Shown: positions 8,283 to 18,404, numbered from the stretch's first letter. The stretch: 64,000 nt of DNA from Pseudomonas fluorescens (GCF_002837185.1 NZ_KZ477987.1:1-64000), one strand, 5' to 3'. The notes: a model not told the origin generated them from the sequence alone. Program-made: numbers and translations.

Positions 8283-8563
8283 CAGCGAGTGTGTTTTTAC
8301 CTGAGCAAATCTCGCCTATTGGCGCCTGAACCGTTGCCAGGAGGGGCCGCTGTAACAGCCGACCGCTCGTCGCACAGAATGATTTTCAGCGCCTGCAAGC
8401 ACTCTGACCTGCACGTTGAAACGCGCTGAGGCGCCATCAAAACAGCATTTTGGCCAAAAGCACAGGCAAAAATAGGCTAGTCATTTAATCAACAGGCCAC
8501 TACGGTAGGACTTTTCCAGACTGCACTCGCAGATGGGCCTTCGATCTGCACAGGAAACCGAAT

Positions 8564-10156
8564 ATGCGCCTCGCTGCCCTACCGCTGTTGCTAGCGCCCC
8601 TCTTTATCGCGCCGACGGCCGCTGCCGCCACCAATTTGAGCGTTTGCACCGAGGCCAGCCCCGAAGGGTTCGACGTGGTGCAGTACAACTCGCTGACCAC
8701 CACCAACGCTTCGGCGGACGTGCTGATGAACCGCCTGGTGGACTACGACGCAACCGCCGGCAAGCTGGTGCCGAGCCTGGCAGACAGCTGGGATGTCTCC
8801 CCGGACGGCCTGACCTACACCTTCAAACTGCACCCGAACGTAAAATTCCATCGCACCGAGTATTTCACCCCGAGCCGCACCCTGACGGCCGAAGACGTGC
8901 GCTTCAGCTTCGAACGCATGCTCGACCCGGCCAACCCGTGGCACAAGATCGCCCAAAGCGGCTTTCCCCACGCGCAATCCCTGCAATTGCCGGCGCTGAT
9001 CAAGAAGATCGATGCTCTTGACCCGCTGACCGTGCGCTTCACCCTTGATCACGCCGACTCCACATTTCTCGCAGCATTGAGCATGGGTTTTGCTTCGATC
9101 TATCCGGCCGAATATGCCGACAAATTGCTCAAGGCCGGCGCCCCCGAGAAGCTCAACAGCCAGCCCATTGGCACCGGCCCGTTTGTTTTCGTGCGTTTCC
9201 AGAAGGATGCGGTGGTGCGCTACAAGGCCAACCCGGACTACTTCGCCGGCAAACCGACGGTGGATAACCTGATCTTCGCCATCACGCCGGATGCCAATGT
9301 GCGCTTGCAGAAACTGCATCGCGACGAGTGCCAGATCGCCCTGTCGCCCAAGCCCCTGGATGTGGGCGAAGCTGAAAAAGACCCGGCCCTGAAGGTGGAA
9401 AAAACTGCCGCGTTCATGACTGCCTTCGTCGCCATCAACAGCCAGCACCCGCCACTGGACAAGCCCGAGGTACGCCAGGCGATCAACCTGGCCTTTGACA
9501 AAGGCAGCTACCTGAAGGCTGTATTCGAAGGCACCGCCGAAGCGGCCAATGGTGTTTATCCACCCAATACCTGGAGCTATGCCAAGGACTTGCCGGGTTA
9601 TCCAGAAGACCTCGCCAAAGCCAAGGCGCTGCTCAACCGCGCCGGCCTCAAGGACGGCTTCAAAACCACGCTCTGGACCCGCCCTACCGGCAGCTTGCTG
9701 AACCCCAACCCGAATCTTGGCGCTCAACTGCTGCAGGCCGATCTGGCCAAGGTCGGCATCCAGGCCGACATCCGCGTGATCGAGTGGGGCGAGTTGATTC
9801 GCCGCGCCAAAGCCGGCGAACACGACCTGCTCTTCATGGGCTGGGCCGGCGACAATGGCGACCCGGATAACTTCCTGACCCCGCAATTTTCCTGCGCAGC
9901 CGTCAAATCCGGTACCAACTTCGCCCGCTACTGCGACCCTGCGCTGGACAAGCTGATCAGCGCCGGCAAGACCACCAGCGAACAAGGCGTGCGCACCAAG
10001 CTCTACCAGCAGGCCCAGGCGCAGATCCAGCAGCAGGCCTTGTGGCTGCCCCTGGCACACCCCACAGCATTTGCCCTGACGCGCAAGAATATCGGTGGCT
10101 ACCAGGTGAGCCCGTTTGGTCGCCAGGATTATTCCAAAGTCAGCGTCAAGCCTTAA
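8564..10156 (+). CDS. Periplasmic peptide-binding protein, family 5 (DppA-like)
   Basis: A 530-residue extracellular solute-binding protein of family 5. A Sec signal peptide (MRLAALPLLLAPLFIAPTAAAA) precedes NLSVCTEASPEGFD, a start typical of DppA-type dipeptide binders. Family landmarks include LVPSLADSWDVSPDGLTYTFKL, LTAEDVRFSFERMLDP, NSQPIGTGPFVF and the C-terminal WAGDNGDPDNFLTPQFSC, where the Cys pairs with an earlier one in DppA. It would deliver di/tripeptides or related compounds to a Dpp/Opp permease. No permease genes adjoin it here, so it is an orphan binding protein in this window; substrate choice is not predictable. Confidence 0.88.
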   Translation: MRLAALPLLLAPLFIAPTAAAATNLSVCTEASPEGFDVVQYNSLTTTNASADVLMNRLVDYDATAGKLVPSLADSWDVSPDGLTYTFKLHPNVKFHRTEYFTPSRTLTAEDVRFSFERMLDPANPWHKIAQSGFPHAQSLQLPALIKKIDALDPLTVRFTLDHADSTFLAALSMGFASIYPAEYADKLLKAGAPEKLNSQPIGTGPFVFVRFQKDAVVRYKANPDYFAGKPTVDNLIFAITPDANVRLQKLHRDECQIALSPKPLDVGEAEKDPALKVEKTAAFMTAFVAINSQHPPLDKPEVRQAINLAFDKGSYLKAVFEGTAEAANGVYPPNTWSYAKDLPGYPEDLAKAKALLNRAGLKDGFKTTLWTRPTGSLLNPNPNLGAQLLQADLAKVGIQADIRVIEWGELIRRAKAGEHDLLFMGWAGDNGDPDNFLTPQFSCAAVKSGTNFARYCDPALDKLISAGKTTSEQGVRTKLYQQAQAQIQQQALWLPLAHPTAFALTRKNIGGYQVSPFGRQDYSKVSVKP

Positions 10157-10162
10157 GCTGCA

Positions 10163-10191
10163 AGCTGCAAGCCGACTTGTGGCTTGCAGCT
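10163..10191. repeat. AGCTGCAAGC hairpin element
   Basis: Perfect 10-base arms AGCTGCAAGC and GCTTGCAGCT with a 9-base loop, preceded and followed by further partial AGCTGCAA copies. It lies between the convergent peptide-binding protein gene and radC. It is a second class of Pseudomonas palindrome, distinct from the GC-rich REP family, and may terminate both genes. Confidence 0.7.
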
Positions 10192-10210
10192 CTGACCTTG
10201 CAGCTGCCTT

Positions 10211-10885
10211 CTACATCCATCCGTATTCCGCCATCGACAACGGATCACCATCGCCCACGATGATGTGGTCCAGCACCCGCACGTCCACCATTTCCAGGGC
10301 TTTTTGTAGAACCTTGGTCAATTTTCGATCAGCCGGGCTGGGGTCCACGCTTCCCGAAGGATGGTTGTGGCACAGGATCAACGCTGCCGCGTTGTACGCC
10401 AGCGCACGCTTGACCACTTGCCGGGGATAGACCAGAGCGGTATCGATGGTGCCTTCGCAGAGCGCCTCGAAACCCAGCACCCGATGCTTGGAGTCGAGAA
10501 ACAGGCAGCCAAACACTTCGTGAGACTCATGACGCAGCAGCGCCTTGAGGTATTCGCGCACGGCCAGCGGGCTTTCCAGAACCGAATCGTTGCGCAGGCG
10601 CTCGGCCATGTGGCGCCGGGACATTTCCAGCACCGCCTGCAATTGGGCAAACTTCGCCGGCCCCAGGCCCAACTGCTGATTGAACAGCGCCTGGCTGGCT
10701 TCCAGCAGCGGGCGCAACCCACCGAATTGCGCCAACAGGTGGCGCGCCAGGTCCACGGCGCTCCTGCCGGATACGCCGGTGCGCAGGAAAATCGCCAGCA
10801 ACTCGGCATCGGACAGACTGGCCGCGCCCCACTCCAACAGCTTCTCCCGCGGCCGCTCGGCAGCAGGCCAATTGCGAATACTCAT
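10211..10885 (-). CDS. radC: RadC/YsxA-family JAB-domain protein
   Basis: A 224-residue protein with the usual N-terminal helix-hairpin-helix region ([30 protein letters not shown]) and a C-terminal JAB/MPN domain. The metal-binding motif is intact: Glu in [10 protein letters not shown], then [14 protein letters not shown]. Despite its name, a repair role is doubtful; the family is often treated as of unknown function, with a putative metalloprotease or nuclease-like site. The ATG at 10885 gives the standard length. It is divergent from coaBC. Confidence 0.92.
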   Translation of the reverse strand: MSIRNWPAAERPREKLLEWGAASLSDAELLAIFLRTGVSGRSAVDLARHLLAQFGGLRPLLEASQALFNQQLGLGPAKFAQLQAVLEMSRRHMAERLRNDSVLESPLAVREYLKALLRHESHEVFGCLFLDSKHRVLGFEALCEGTIDTALVYPRQVVKRALAYNAAALILCHNHPSGSVDPSPADRKLTKVLQKALEMVDVRVLDHIIVGDGDPLSMAEYGWM

Positions 10886-11039
10886 CCCATCTCCTTTCCA
10901 TGATGTACGCCGTATGCGCCGCTGTTGCCGGACGGACGCTGTGTTATCGTAGGCCCTCTTTTTTGCATGCGATTTCACCTGGGGAGGGGTCATCGCAGGC
11001 GTCACTGAACTGGCTTCACTGAACTGGAAAGGCAAACCA

Positions 11040-12248
11040 ATGCAGCGTCTGTATCGGAAACGCATCGTTCTCGGCGTCGGCGGCGGCATTGCCGCCTACA
11101 AGAGCGCGGAACTGGTTCGCAGGCTCCTGGACCAAGGCGCCGAAGTGCGCGTGGTCATGACCCGTGGTGGCAGTGAGTTCATCACCCCGCTGACCATGCA
11201 GGCCTTGTCCGGCCACCCGGTTCACCTGGACCTGCTGGACCCGGCGGCCGAAGCCGCCATGGGCCATATCGAACTGGCCAAATGGGCCGACCTGGTGCTC
11301 ATCGCACCGGCCACCGCCGACCTGATCGCGCGCCTGGCCCAGGGCATTGCCGATGACCTGCTGACCACCCTGGTACTGGCCACCGACGCCACCGTCGCCA
11401 TTGCCCCGGCGATGAACCAGGCCATGTGGCGCGACCCGGCCACCCAGGCCAACACCCAACTCCTGCAAAGCCGTGGCCTCAAGGTCTTCGGCCCGGCGTC
11501 CGGCAGCCAGGCCTGTGGCGACGTCGGCATGGGCCGCATGCTCGAAGCCACCGACCTGGCGCTGTGTGCCGCCGAGTGCTTCCAGCACCTGGCTCTCACC
11601 GGTAAACACGTGTTGATCACCGCGGGCCCAACCCAGGAAAACATCGACCCGGTGCGCTACATCACCAACCATAGCTCAGGAAAAATGGGCTTTGCCCTGG
11701 CTGAAGCAGCGGTTGAGGCAGGCGCACGTGTCACCCTGATCACCGGCCCGGTGCATTTACCGACGCCCGATCGTGTCACCCGAATCGACGTAGTCAGCGC
11801 CCGGGACATGTTGGCGGCCTGTGAAGCGGCCATTCCGTGCGACCTGTTCATCGCCTCGGCAGCGGTTGCGGACTACCGGCCGGAAGTCGTTGCACCGCAA
11901 AAGCTCAAGAAAGACCCTACAAGCGGCGATGGCCTGCTCCTGCAAATGGTGCGCAACCCTGACATTCTGGCCACCATCGCCACACGTGCGGACCGTCCGT
12001 TCAGCGTCGGCTTCGCCGCCGAGACCGAACATTTGCTGGACTACGCCGCGCGCAAATTGAAAGACAAAAACCTCGACCTGATCGTTGCCAATGATGTCGC
12101 CAACCCGAGCATCGGCTTCAACAGTGAGGAAAATGCCATCAGCGTGATCGACCGCGAGTTGCACGCCACCGTTTTCGCCCAGACCAGCAAGGGCAAGATT
12201 GCCCGTCAACTGATCTCTTTTATCGCCCAACGGCTGAACCAGGTTTAA
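11040..12248 (+). CDS. coaBC: Bifunctional phosphopantothenoylcysteine decarboxylase/synthetase
   Basis: A 402-residue CoaBC (Dfp). The N-terminal half is the FMN-dependent decarboxylase CoaC, with [18 protein letters not shown] at the start, the PAMNQAMW motif near residue 125 and the active-site cysteine segment [12 protein letters not shown]. The C-terminal half is the CTP-dependent synthetase Coa[36 protein letters not shown] and KLKKDP. Together they make 4'-phosphopantetheine for coenzyme A. The stop codon overlaps an upstream ATG for dut (TAATG), so the two genes are probably co-translated. Confidence 0.96.
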   Translation: MQRLYRKRIVLGVGGGIAAYKSAELVRRLLDQGAEVRVVMTRGGSEFITPLTMQALSGHPVHLDLLDPAAEAAMGHIELAKWADLVLIAPATADLIARLAQGIADDLLTTLVLATDATVAIAPAMNQAMWRDPATQANTQLLQSRGLKVFGPASGSQACGDVGMGRMLEATDLALCAAECFQHLALTGKHVLITAGPTQENIDPVRYITNHSSGKMGFALAEAAVEAGARVTLITGPVHLPTPDRVTRIDVVSARDMLAACEAAIPCDLFIASAAVADYRPEVVAPQKLKKDPTSGDGLLLQMVRNPDILATIATRADRPFSVGFAAETEHLLDYAARKLKDKNLDLIVANDVANPSIGFNSEENAISVIDRELHATVFAQTSKGKIARQLISFIAQRLNQV

Positions 12249-12253
12249 TGTCC

Positions 12254-12709
12254 ATGCACGCTTTGCAAGCCAAGATCCTCGACCCACGCATCGGAAACGA
12301 ATTCCCACTTCCGGCCTACGCCACCCCAGGTTCCGCCGGCCTGGACCTGCGCGCCATGCTCAAGCAGGACACGGTCCTCGAGCCGGGCCAGACGATCCTG
12401 ATCCCCACCGGCCTGTCGATCTACGTCGGCGACCCGGGCCTGGCGGCCCTGATCCTGCCGCGCTCCGGCCTGGGCCACAAACACGGCATCGTGCTAGGCA
12501 ATCTGGTGGGCCTGATCGACTCCGACTACCAGGGCGAATTGATGGTGTCGTGCTGGAACCGCGGCCAGACCGCATTCAATATCGCGGTCGGCGAGCGCAT
12601 CGCCCAACTGGTGCTGGTGCCGGTGGTCCAGGCGCAGTTCGAACTGGTGCAGGAATTCGACGAATCCCAGCGCGGCGCAGGTGGTTTTGGGCATTCCGGC
12701 AGTCACTGA
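12254..12709 (+). CDS. dut: dUTP diphosphatase
   Basis: A 151-residue trimeric dUTPase that hydrolyses dUTP to dUMP and pyrophosphate. All signature motifs are present: [37 protein letters not shown] with the catalytic Asp, and the C-terminal arm [11 protein letters not shown] use the second ATG (MHALQAK), which gives the usual length; an ATG two codons upstream at 12248, overlapping the coaBC stop, is the alternative. It lies in the conserved coaBC-dut-algC order. Confidence 0.95.
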   Translation: MHALQAKILDPRIGNEFPLPAYATPGSAGLDLRAMLKQDTVLEPGQTILIPTGLSIYVGDPGLAALILPRSGLGHKHGIVLGNLVGLIDSDYQGELMVSCWNRGQTAFNIAVGERIAQLVLVPVVQAQFELVQEFDESQRGAGGFGHSGSH

Positions 12710-12722
12710 CTAAGCTGAACAG

Positions 12723-12744
12723 GGCCGGGCGCAATTGCCCGGCC
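12723..12744. terminator. GC hairpin downstream of dut
   Basis: Arms GGCCGGGC and GCCCGGCC enclose GCAATT just after dut. There is no immediate T-run (TTTTT comes about 20 bases later), so it is a weak terminator or a 3'-end stabiliser. Confidence 0.4.
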
Positions 12745-12972
12745 AGACGCCACCGCCCGGTTTTTCAGGATGAAGAATGCGCGTAAATTATCAGCAGATT
12801 TTATCAAATAAAATCAACAAGTTACGCAAATATGAGCGCAAGGCCGAAGCGCCGATGGCACTTTTACACCACGAACTCTCTGCCGAAAACGTCGTCATAC
12901 CCTTCAGTTTGAGCCTGCCGGCCAGCCACATCAGGCCAGCCTTGCCCCCTTTCAGATGGAGTTCCCCCCGCG

Positions 12973-14370
12973 ATGAGTACCGCAGCCCGCGTAGCCCCGA
13001 GTTTTCCCGACAGCATCTTCCGAGCCTATGACATTCGTGGCGTGGTGCCCAAGACCCTGACCGCCGAAACCGCCTACTGGATCGGCCGCGCCATCGGTTC
13101 ACAGAGCCTGGCCCAGGGCGAGCCGAATATTTCGGTAGGTCGTGACGGCCGCCTGTCCGGCCCGCAGCTTGTGGAGCAATTGATCCAGGGCCTGGCCGAC
13201 AGCGGTTGCCATGTCAGCGACGTCGGCCTGGTGCCCACGCCTGCGCTGTATTACGCCGCCAACGTCCTGGCCGGCAAGTCCGGCGTCATGCTGACCGGTA
13301 GCCACAACCCGTCGGACTACAACGGCTTCAAAATTGTTATCGCCGGCGACACCCTTGCCAACGAACAGATCCAGGCCCTGCACACTCGCCTGAAAACCAA
13401 CGACCTGAGCAGCGGCACTGGCAGTGTCACCAAGGTCGACATCCTGCAGCGCTACTCCGACGAAATCACCCGCGACGTCAAGCTCGCCCGCCGCCTCAAA
13501 GTGGTGGTGGATTGCGGCAACGGGGCGGCTGGCGTGATCGCTCCGCAATTGCTCGAAGCCCTCAATTGTGAAGTGATTCCCCTGTTCTGCGATGTTGACG
13601 GCAACTTCCCCAACCATCACCCGGACCCCGGCAAGCCTGAAAACCTGGTGGACCTGATCGCCAAGGTCAAGGAAGTGGGCGCCGACCTGGGCCTGGCCTT
13701 CGACGGCGACGGCGACCGCGTAGGCGTAGTGACCGAAACCGGCGAGATCGTGTTCCCGGACCGCCTGCTGATGCTGTTCGCCCGTGACGTGGTGGCGCGC
13801 AATGCCAACGCCGAAATCATCTTCGACGTGAAATGCACCCGTCGTCTCACGCCCCTGATCAAGGAATACGGCGGTCGCCCGTTAATGTGGAAGACCGGTC
13901 ACTCGTTGATCAAAAAGAAAATGAAGGAAACCGGCGCCTTGCTGGCCGGCGAAATGAGCGGTCACGTGTTCTTCAAGGAACGCTGGTTCGGTTTTGACGA
14001 TGGCATTTACAGCGCTGCGCGCCTGCTGGAGATCCTCAGCAAGGAAAAATCCACCGCGCAAGCGCTGTTTCAGACCTTCCCGAACGATATTTCTACGCCA
14101 GAGATCAATATCCATGTGACCGAGGAGAGCAAATTCAGCATCATTGACGCACTGCACGACGCGCAATGGGGTGAAGGCGCCAACCTGACCACCATTGATG
14201 GTGTGCGAGTCGATTACGCCAAAGGCTGGGGCCTGGTTCGCGCGTCCAACACCACGCCGGTGCTGGTGCTGCGCTTCGAGGCGGATACCGAGGCTGAGTT
14301 GCAGCGCATCAAGGACGTGTTCCACGTCCAGTTGAAACGTGTTGCCCCTGATCTCCAATTACCGTTCTGA
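12973..14370 (+). CDS. algC: Phosphomannomutase/phosphoglucomutase AlgC
   Basis: A 465-residue alpha-D-phosphohexomutase. The phosphoserine loop TGSHNPSDYNG has Ser 110, the metal loop is FDGDGDRVGVV, and the sugar-specificity segment is GEMSGHVFF. The C-terminal phosphate-binding part is RASNTTPVLVLRFEA. In Pseudomonas AlgC interconverts the 1- and 6-phosphates of mannose and glucose and feeds alginate, LPS core and rhamnolipid synthesis. It is the short form without an N-terminal membrane extension. The 263 bp before it contain no convincing gene. argB follows after 19 bases and is likely co-transcribed. Confidence 0.95.
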   Translation: MSTAARVAPSFPDSIFRAYDIRGVVPKTLTAETAYWIGRAIGSQSLAQGEPNISVGRDGRLSGPQLVEQLIQGLADSGCHVSDVGLVPTPALYYAANVLAGKSGVMLTGSHNPSDYNGFKIVIAGDTLANEQIQALHTRLKTNDLSSGTGSVTKVDILQRYSDEITRDVKLARRLKVVVDCGNGAAGVIAPQLLEALNCEVIPLFCDVDGNFPNHHPDPGKPENLVDLIAKVKEVGADLGLAFDGDGDRVGVVTETGEIVFPDRLLMLFARDVVARNANAEIIFDVKCTRRLTPLIKEYGGRPLMWKTGHSLIKKKMKETGALLAGEMSGHVFFKERWFGFDDGIYSAARLLEILSKEKSTAQALFQTFPNDISTPEINIHVTEESKFSIIDALHDAQWGEGANLTTIDGVRVDYAKGWGLVRASNTTPVLVLRFEADTEAELQRIKDVFHVQLKRVAPDLQLPF

Positions 14371-14389
14371 TTTTTTACCGGAGCCCTGA

Positions 14390-15295
<906 letters not shown>

Positions 15296-15312
15296 CGTGA
15301 AAATCTTACCTA

Positions 15313-15392
15313 GACCGTAGTTTTTCGTCGATTCCTTCGGCAACGCGCACCTGCGTACGAAACTTCCGAAGGAATCGACGAGATCTGCGGTC
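15313..15392. repeat. Long stem-loop after argB
   Basis: Sixteen-base arms at 15325-15340 (TCGTCGATTCCTTCGG) and 15366-15381 (CCGAAGGAATCGACGA) are perfect inverse complements around 25 bases. The stem extends outward after an internal loop: GACCGTAG at 15313-15320 faces CTGCGGTC at 15385-15392 with one mismatch. TTTTC follows the right arm. It can act as the argB terminator, but it is longer than a normal terminator and may be the end structure of the accessory segment. Confidence 0.8.
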
Positions 15393-15499
15393 TTTTCAAT
15401 GCGAGAGGGAAATGCCCTACCGCAATGATCGAATCATCCGACATCGTGCCGGCATGCATCTGCTTAGGATCTTCCTTAATTCCACAGGAGATCTTCCCC

Positions 15500-15712
15500 A
15501 TGCAAAAAGTCCACACCCCCTACGGCAGCGACGTCTCGGCAGGCACTTATGAGTGCGCCGACTGCGGACGCCACTACAGCAATCAGTCGAAGACTTCACT
15601 CCCACCTTGTCCTGACTTCAAACCAGGCACGCACCTGCTGAAAGGCTGGAATATCCTCACCGGCCAAGGTGACGCCGTCGAAGATCCGTATCCGAACCAG
15701 CCTTCCCAATAA
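15500..15712 (+). CDS. Small CxxC protein, incomplete zinc-ribbon
   Basis: A 70-residue protein starting MQKVHTPYGSDVSAG, with AGGAG 9 bases upstream of the ATG at 15500. It has YECADCGRHY followed by LPPCPDF, the spacing of a zinc ribbon or rubredoxin-like knuckle. The second knuckle has only one cysteine (CPDF where CPxC is usual), so metal binding would need the nearby histidine or may be lost. The end, GDAVEDPYPNQ, is acidic. I do not recognise a named family. It is the first gene after argB and may belong to the accessory segment. Confidence 0.7.
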   Translation: MQKVHTPYGSDVSAGTYECADCGRHYSNQSKTSLPPCPDFKPGTHLLKGWNILTGQGDAVEDPYPNQPSQ

Positions 15713-15728
15713 CGGCGGAGACTGGACT

Positions 15729-16301
15729 ATGGAGATCTCGTTCACCATCGATACCGATACTTTCCAGCGGGAACAGAGGGAGCCGGTCAAGAAAACCCTG
15801 AAAATTTCCGATAGCGAAATTGCAAGTGCCTTACAACGCATCGCCAAAGCAAGCCTGACCGAGTATTTGAAAATGCTGGTAGAGGGTGGCATGCCAAGTA
15901 GGGCAGATGAGGCGAAACAGGATCGCTTGCTGTATCTGATTCAAAGCTATTTCGGGCAGACTCTGCCCACTGAATCGCAGATTTCGACGATCTTTCAGCT
16001 GACCCAAAGCCAAAGCAAAACGTTGCTGAAAAACACGGTTTCACGCTTTCGTAATCAATTGGACGAGATCCTGCAGCACAGTATGCAAACTGTGATCGAG
16101 TCTGCAGAGCATGCACAGGCGGTGTATCTGGTGGTCATCAGCTCGGACGTCATCCGCGATGAGCTGAACATGCTCATTACGCAAAATGAGCCCACCTTCA
16201 AACCCATCACTAAACGCAAGGGCAGTGCCGGGCAATTCGAGATCAGCGAAGACTCACATGCGCTGTTGTGCCAAACGCTGGGCCTGAATGCCGTTGGGTG
16301 A
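15729..16301 (+). CDS. Hypothetical protein with possible helix-turn-helix, cassette gene 1
   Basis: A 190-residue soluble protein of no family I recognise. The ATG at 15729 follows GGCGGAG. A helical middle section, DRLLYLIQSYFGQTLPTESQ then ISTIFQLTQSQSKTLLKNTV, looks like a winged-helix or HTH unit with a basic recognition helix; the C-terminal third is mixed alpha/beta (AVYLVVISSDVIRDELNML). Two 60-base lines counted by hand give 45% and 48% GC, well below the flanking genes, which suggests transfer. It overlaps the next gene by 14 bases, so the two are translationally linked. Function is unknown; a regulator or sensor for the membrane partner is a guess. Confidence 0.75.
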   Translation: MEISFTIDTDTFQREQREPVKKTLKISDSEIASALQRIAKASLTEYLKMLVEGGMPSRADEAKQDRLLYLIQSYFGQTLPTESQISTIFQLTQSQSKTLLKNTVSRFRNQLDEILQHSMQTVIESAEHAQAVYLVVISSDVIRDELNMLITQNEPTFKPITKRKGSAGQFEISEDSHALLCQTLGLNAVG

Positions 16302-16671
16302 CATCGTCGCGGTCAGCGGCCTGCTGCTGACCCTGGCCACCTTCATGTTCAACTTGGCGTGGCCCAAAGTTCATGACGTGTTAGCGCTGGATGAGAGCCA
16401 ATCAGGCGCGCAGGCCAGGAAACGTAGCAGGACTAAAGTCCTCAATATTTTGCTCGCCTGCGCCCTACCCATGACCAGTACTTTCATGGCGTTGTTTTAC
16501 GTAAACCTGCCCACCGCCGTCCGCGTTATGAACAGCAGCAGACTGGACCTGTGGAACTTCGACGTGGATCGCACGTTGTACGTGCTGGTGGTCCTGGCAT
16601 TGCTGGTGTTTGCGCTGTTCAACGCCTGGCTTGTCGTGCGATTGATCGATAAATGGCGGAAATTGGGTTAG
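16288..16671 (+). CDS. Three-span membrane protein, cassette gene 2
   Basis: A 127-residue protein with three predicted membrane spans: about residues 5-27 (VAVSGLLLTLATFMFNLAW), 50-73 (VLNILLACALPMTSTFMALF) and 97-118 (LYVLVVLALLVFALFNAWLV). A charged loop of basic residues (QARKRSRTK) lies between spans 1 and 2. Its ATG lies inside the end of the 190-residue gene, a coupling common in two-component accessory systems such as toxin/immunity or abortive-infection modules. Its stop codon TAG touches the first base of the argB remnant. No family is recognised. Confidence 0.7.
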   Translation: MPLGDIVAVSGLLLTLATFMFNLAWPKVHDVLALDESQSGAQARKRSRTKVLNILLACALPMTSTFMALFYVNLPTAVRVMNSSRLDLWNFDVDRTLYVLVVLALLVFALFNAWLVVRLIDKWRKLG

Positions 16672-16782
<111 letters not shown>

Positions 16783-16798
16783 AAACGCTGAAAACAAA

Positions 16799-16826
16799 TG
16801 TGGGAGGGGGCTTGCCCCCTCCCACA
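16799..16826. repeat. REP palindrome after the argB remnant
   Basis: Perfect palindrome TGTGGGAGGGGG-CTTG-CCCCCTCCCACA between the argB remnant and the 3' end of pyrE. Confidence 0.85.
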
Positions 16827-16838
16827 TTACTTGCTGTA

Positions 16839-17483
16839 TCAGACGCCGAACTGCTCGCGGTACGCCCGCACTGCCGGTAGATGCTGTTTAAGCTGCGGAT
16901 CATCTTCCAGGAACTGCAACACCTGGTTCAACGACACAATGCTCACCACCGGAATGCCGAAATCACGCTCCACTTCCTGGATCGCCGACAACTCACCGTT
17001 GCCACGCTCCTGGCGGTTCAGCGCGATCAGCACACCGGCGGCCTTGGCGCCGTCCTGGGAGGCGATGATCTGCATCACTTCGCGGATCGCGGTGCCTGCG
17101 GTGATGACGTCGTCGATGATCAGCACATCGCCGGTCAACGGGGCTCCGACCAGGCTGCCACCTTCACCATGAGCCTTGGCTTCCTTGCGGTTGAAGCACC
17201 ACGGCAAGTCCTGCCCATGATGTTCCGCCAGGGCCACCGCCGTCGCAGCGGCCAGGGGAATGCCCTTGTAGGCCGGACCAAAGAGCACGTCGAAGGAAAT
17301 ACCGCTTTCAACAATGGCTGCCGCGTAGAAACGCCCCAACTGAGCCAGGGCCGAGCCCGAGTTGAACAAGCCGGCATTGAAGAAATACGGGCTGGTGCGC
17401 CCGGACTTGAGGGTGAACTCACCGAAGCGCAAAACCCCGCGATCGATGGCAAAACGAATGAAATCGCGTTGATACGCCTGCAT
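16839..17483 (-). CDS. pyrE: Orotate phosphoribosyltransferase
   Basis: A 214-residue PyrE, which joins orotate to PRPP to give OMP in pyrimidine synthesis. The PRPP-binding loop [16 protein letters not shown] is intact. The N-terminal segment [20 protein letters not shown] and the flexible catalytic loop [13 protein letters not shown] are family hallmarks. I start at the ATG at 17483 (MQAYQRDF), the usual PyrE start, not seven codons upstream. It is divergent from crc across 82 bp, the conserved Pseudomonas arrangement. Confidence 0.96.
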   Translation of the reverse strand: MQAYQRDFIRFAIDRGVLRFGEFTLKSGRTSPYFFNAGLFNSGSALAQLGRFYAAAIVESGISFDVLFGPAYKGIPLAAATAVALAEHHGQDLPWCFNRKEAKAHGEGGSLVGAPLTGDVLIIDDVITAGTAIREVMQIIASQDGAKAAGVLIALNRQERGNGELSAIQEVERDFGIPVVSIVSLNQVLQFLEDDPQLKQHLPAVRAYREQFGV

Positions 17484-17565
17484 GAAAAAAGCCTCAGATA
17501 CCACGGATTTAGCTAATTAGGTGGACGGCGTGTATCATACACGCACGCGATTTTTGGGGCCATTT

Positions 17566-18345
17566 ATGCGGATCATCAGTGTGAACGTTAATGGTATTCA
17601 GGCTGCAGTCGAGCGTGGTTTGCTCAGTTGGCTGCAAGCACAGAATGCCGACGTCATCTGCCTGCAGGACACCCGTGCCTCCGCCTTTGAACTGGACGAC
17701 CCAGCCTTCCAACTGGATGGCTACTTCCTTTATGCCTGCGATGCCGAAGTGCCCACCCAAGGTGGTGTGGCTTTGTACTCGCGGTTGCAACCCAAGGCGG
17801 TCATCAGCGGCCTCGGCTTCGAGACAGCCGACCGCTACGGGCGTTACCTGCAAGCCGATTTCGACAAGGTCAGCATCGCGACCTTGCTGCTTCCTTCGGG
17901 GCAGAACGGCGATGAAGACTTGAACCAGAAATTCAAGCTAATGGACGATTTCGCCCGTTATCTGGATAAACAGCGACGCAAACGTCGCGAGTACATTTAT
18001 TGTGGCTCGCTGTACGTGGCGCAACAGAAGCTGGATATCAAGAACTGGCGCGACAGCCAGCAATCCCCGGGTTTCCTGGCGCCGGAACGGGCCTGGATGG
18101 ACGAAATTGTCGGCAACATGGGTTATGTCGACGCGCTGCGCGAAGTCAGCCGTGAAGGCGACCAGTACAGCTGGTGGCCGGATAACGAACAGGCCGAAAT
18201 GCTCAACCTGGGCTGGCGTTTCGACTACCAGCTGCTGACCCCGGGCCTGCGCCGGTTCGTACGCAGTGCACGCCTGCCGCGCCAGCCGCGCTTCTCGCAG
18301 CACGCGCCGCTGATCGTGGACTACGACTGGACATTGACCATCTGA
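17566..18345 (+). CDS. crc: Catabolite repression control protein Crc
   Basis: A 259-residue protein of the exonuclease III fold, matching Pseudomonas Crc in length, start (MRIISVNVNGIQAAVERG) and location beside pyrE. Crc works with Hfq to block translation of mRNAs with A-rich catabolite activity motifs. Catalytic residues of true ExoIII are altered here: the LQE metal site reads CLQDTR, the GDxN motif reads CGSLYVA, and SDHAP reads SQHAP. This agrees with the reported lack of nuclease activity in Crc. Automated tools often call it exodeoxyribonuclease III, which would mislead. A strong terminator follows. Confidence 0.95.
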   Translation: MRIISVNVNGIQAAVERGLLSWLQAQNADVICLQDTRASAFELDDPAFQLDGYFLYACDAEVPTQGGVALYSRLQPKAVISGLGFETADRYGRYLQADFDKVSIATLLLPSGQNGDEDLNQKFKLMDDFARYLDKQRRKRREYIYCGSLYVAQQKLDIKNWRDSQQSPGFLAPERAWMDEIVGNMGYVDALREVSREGDQYSWWPDNEQAEMLNLGWRFDYQLLTPGLRRFVRSARLPRQPRFSQHAPLIVDYDWTLTI

Positions 18346-18361
18346 GGTCATTCTCCAGACA

Positions 18362-18393
18362 CAAAAAAACCGACAGCGATGTCGGTTTTTTTG
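18362..18393. terminator. Bidirectional terminator after crc
   Basis: Stem AACCGACA / TGTCGGTT with loop GCGA, an A-run before and a T-run after. It separates crc from the convergent DUF4870 gene. Confidence 0.9.
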
Positions 18394-18404
18394 TGGGCAA
18401 CTGT

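Noticed and set aside
10886..11039. Sigma-70 promoter for coaBC from TTGCCG and TATCGT
   Set aside because: The spacer is only 14 bases.
12777..13031. 84-codon open frame before algC
   Set aside because: Runs into the algC coding region in another frame and has no recognisable domain; the first 35 codons are AT-rich but no start signal supports it. A small peptide cannot be fully ruled out.
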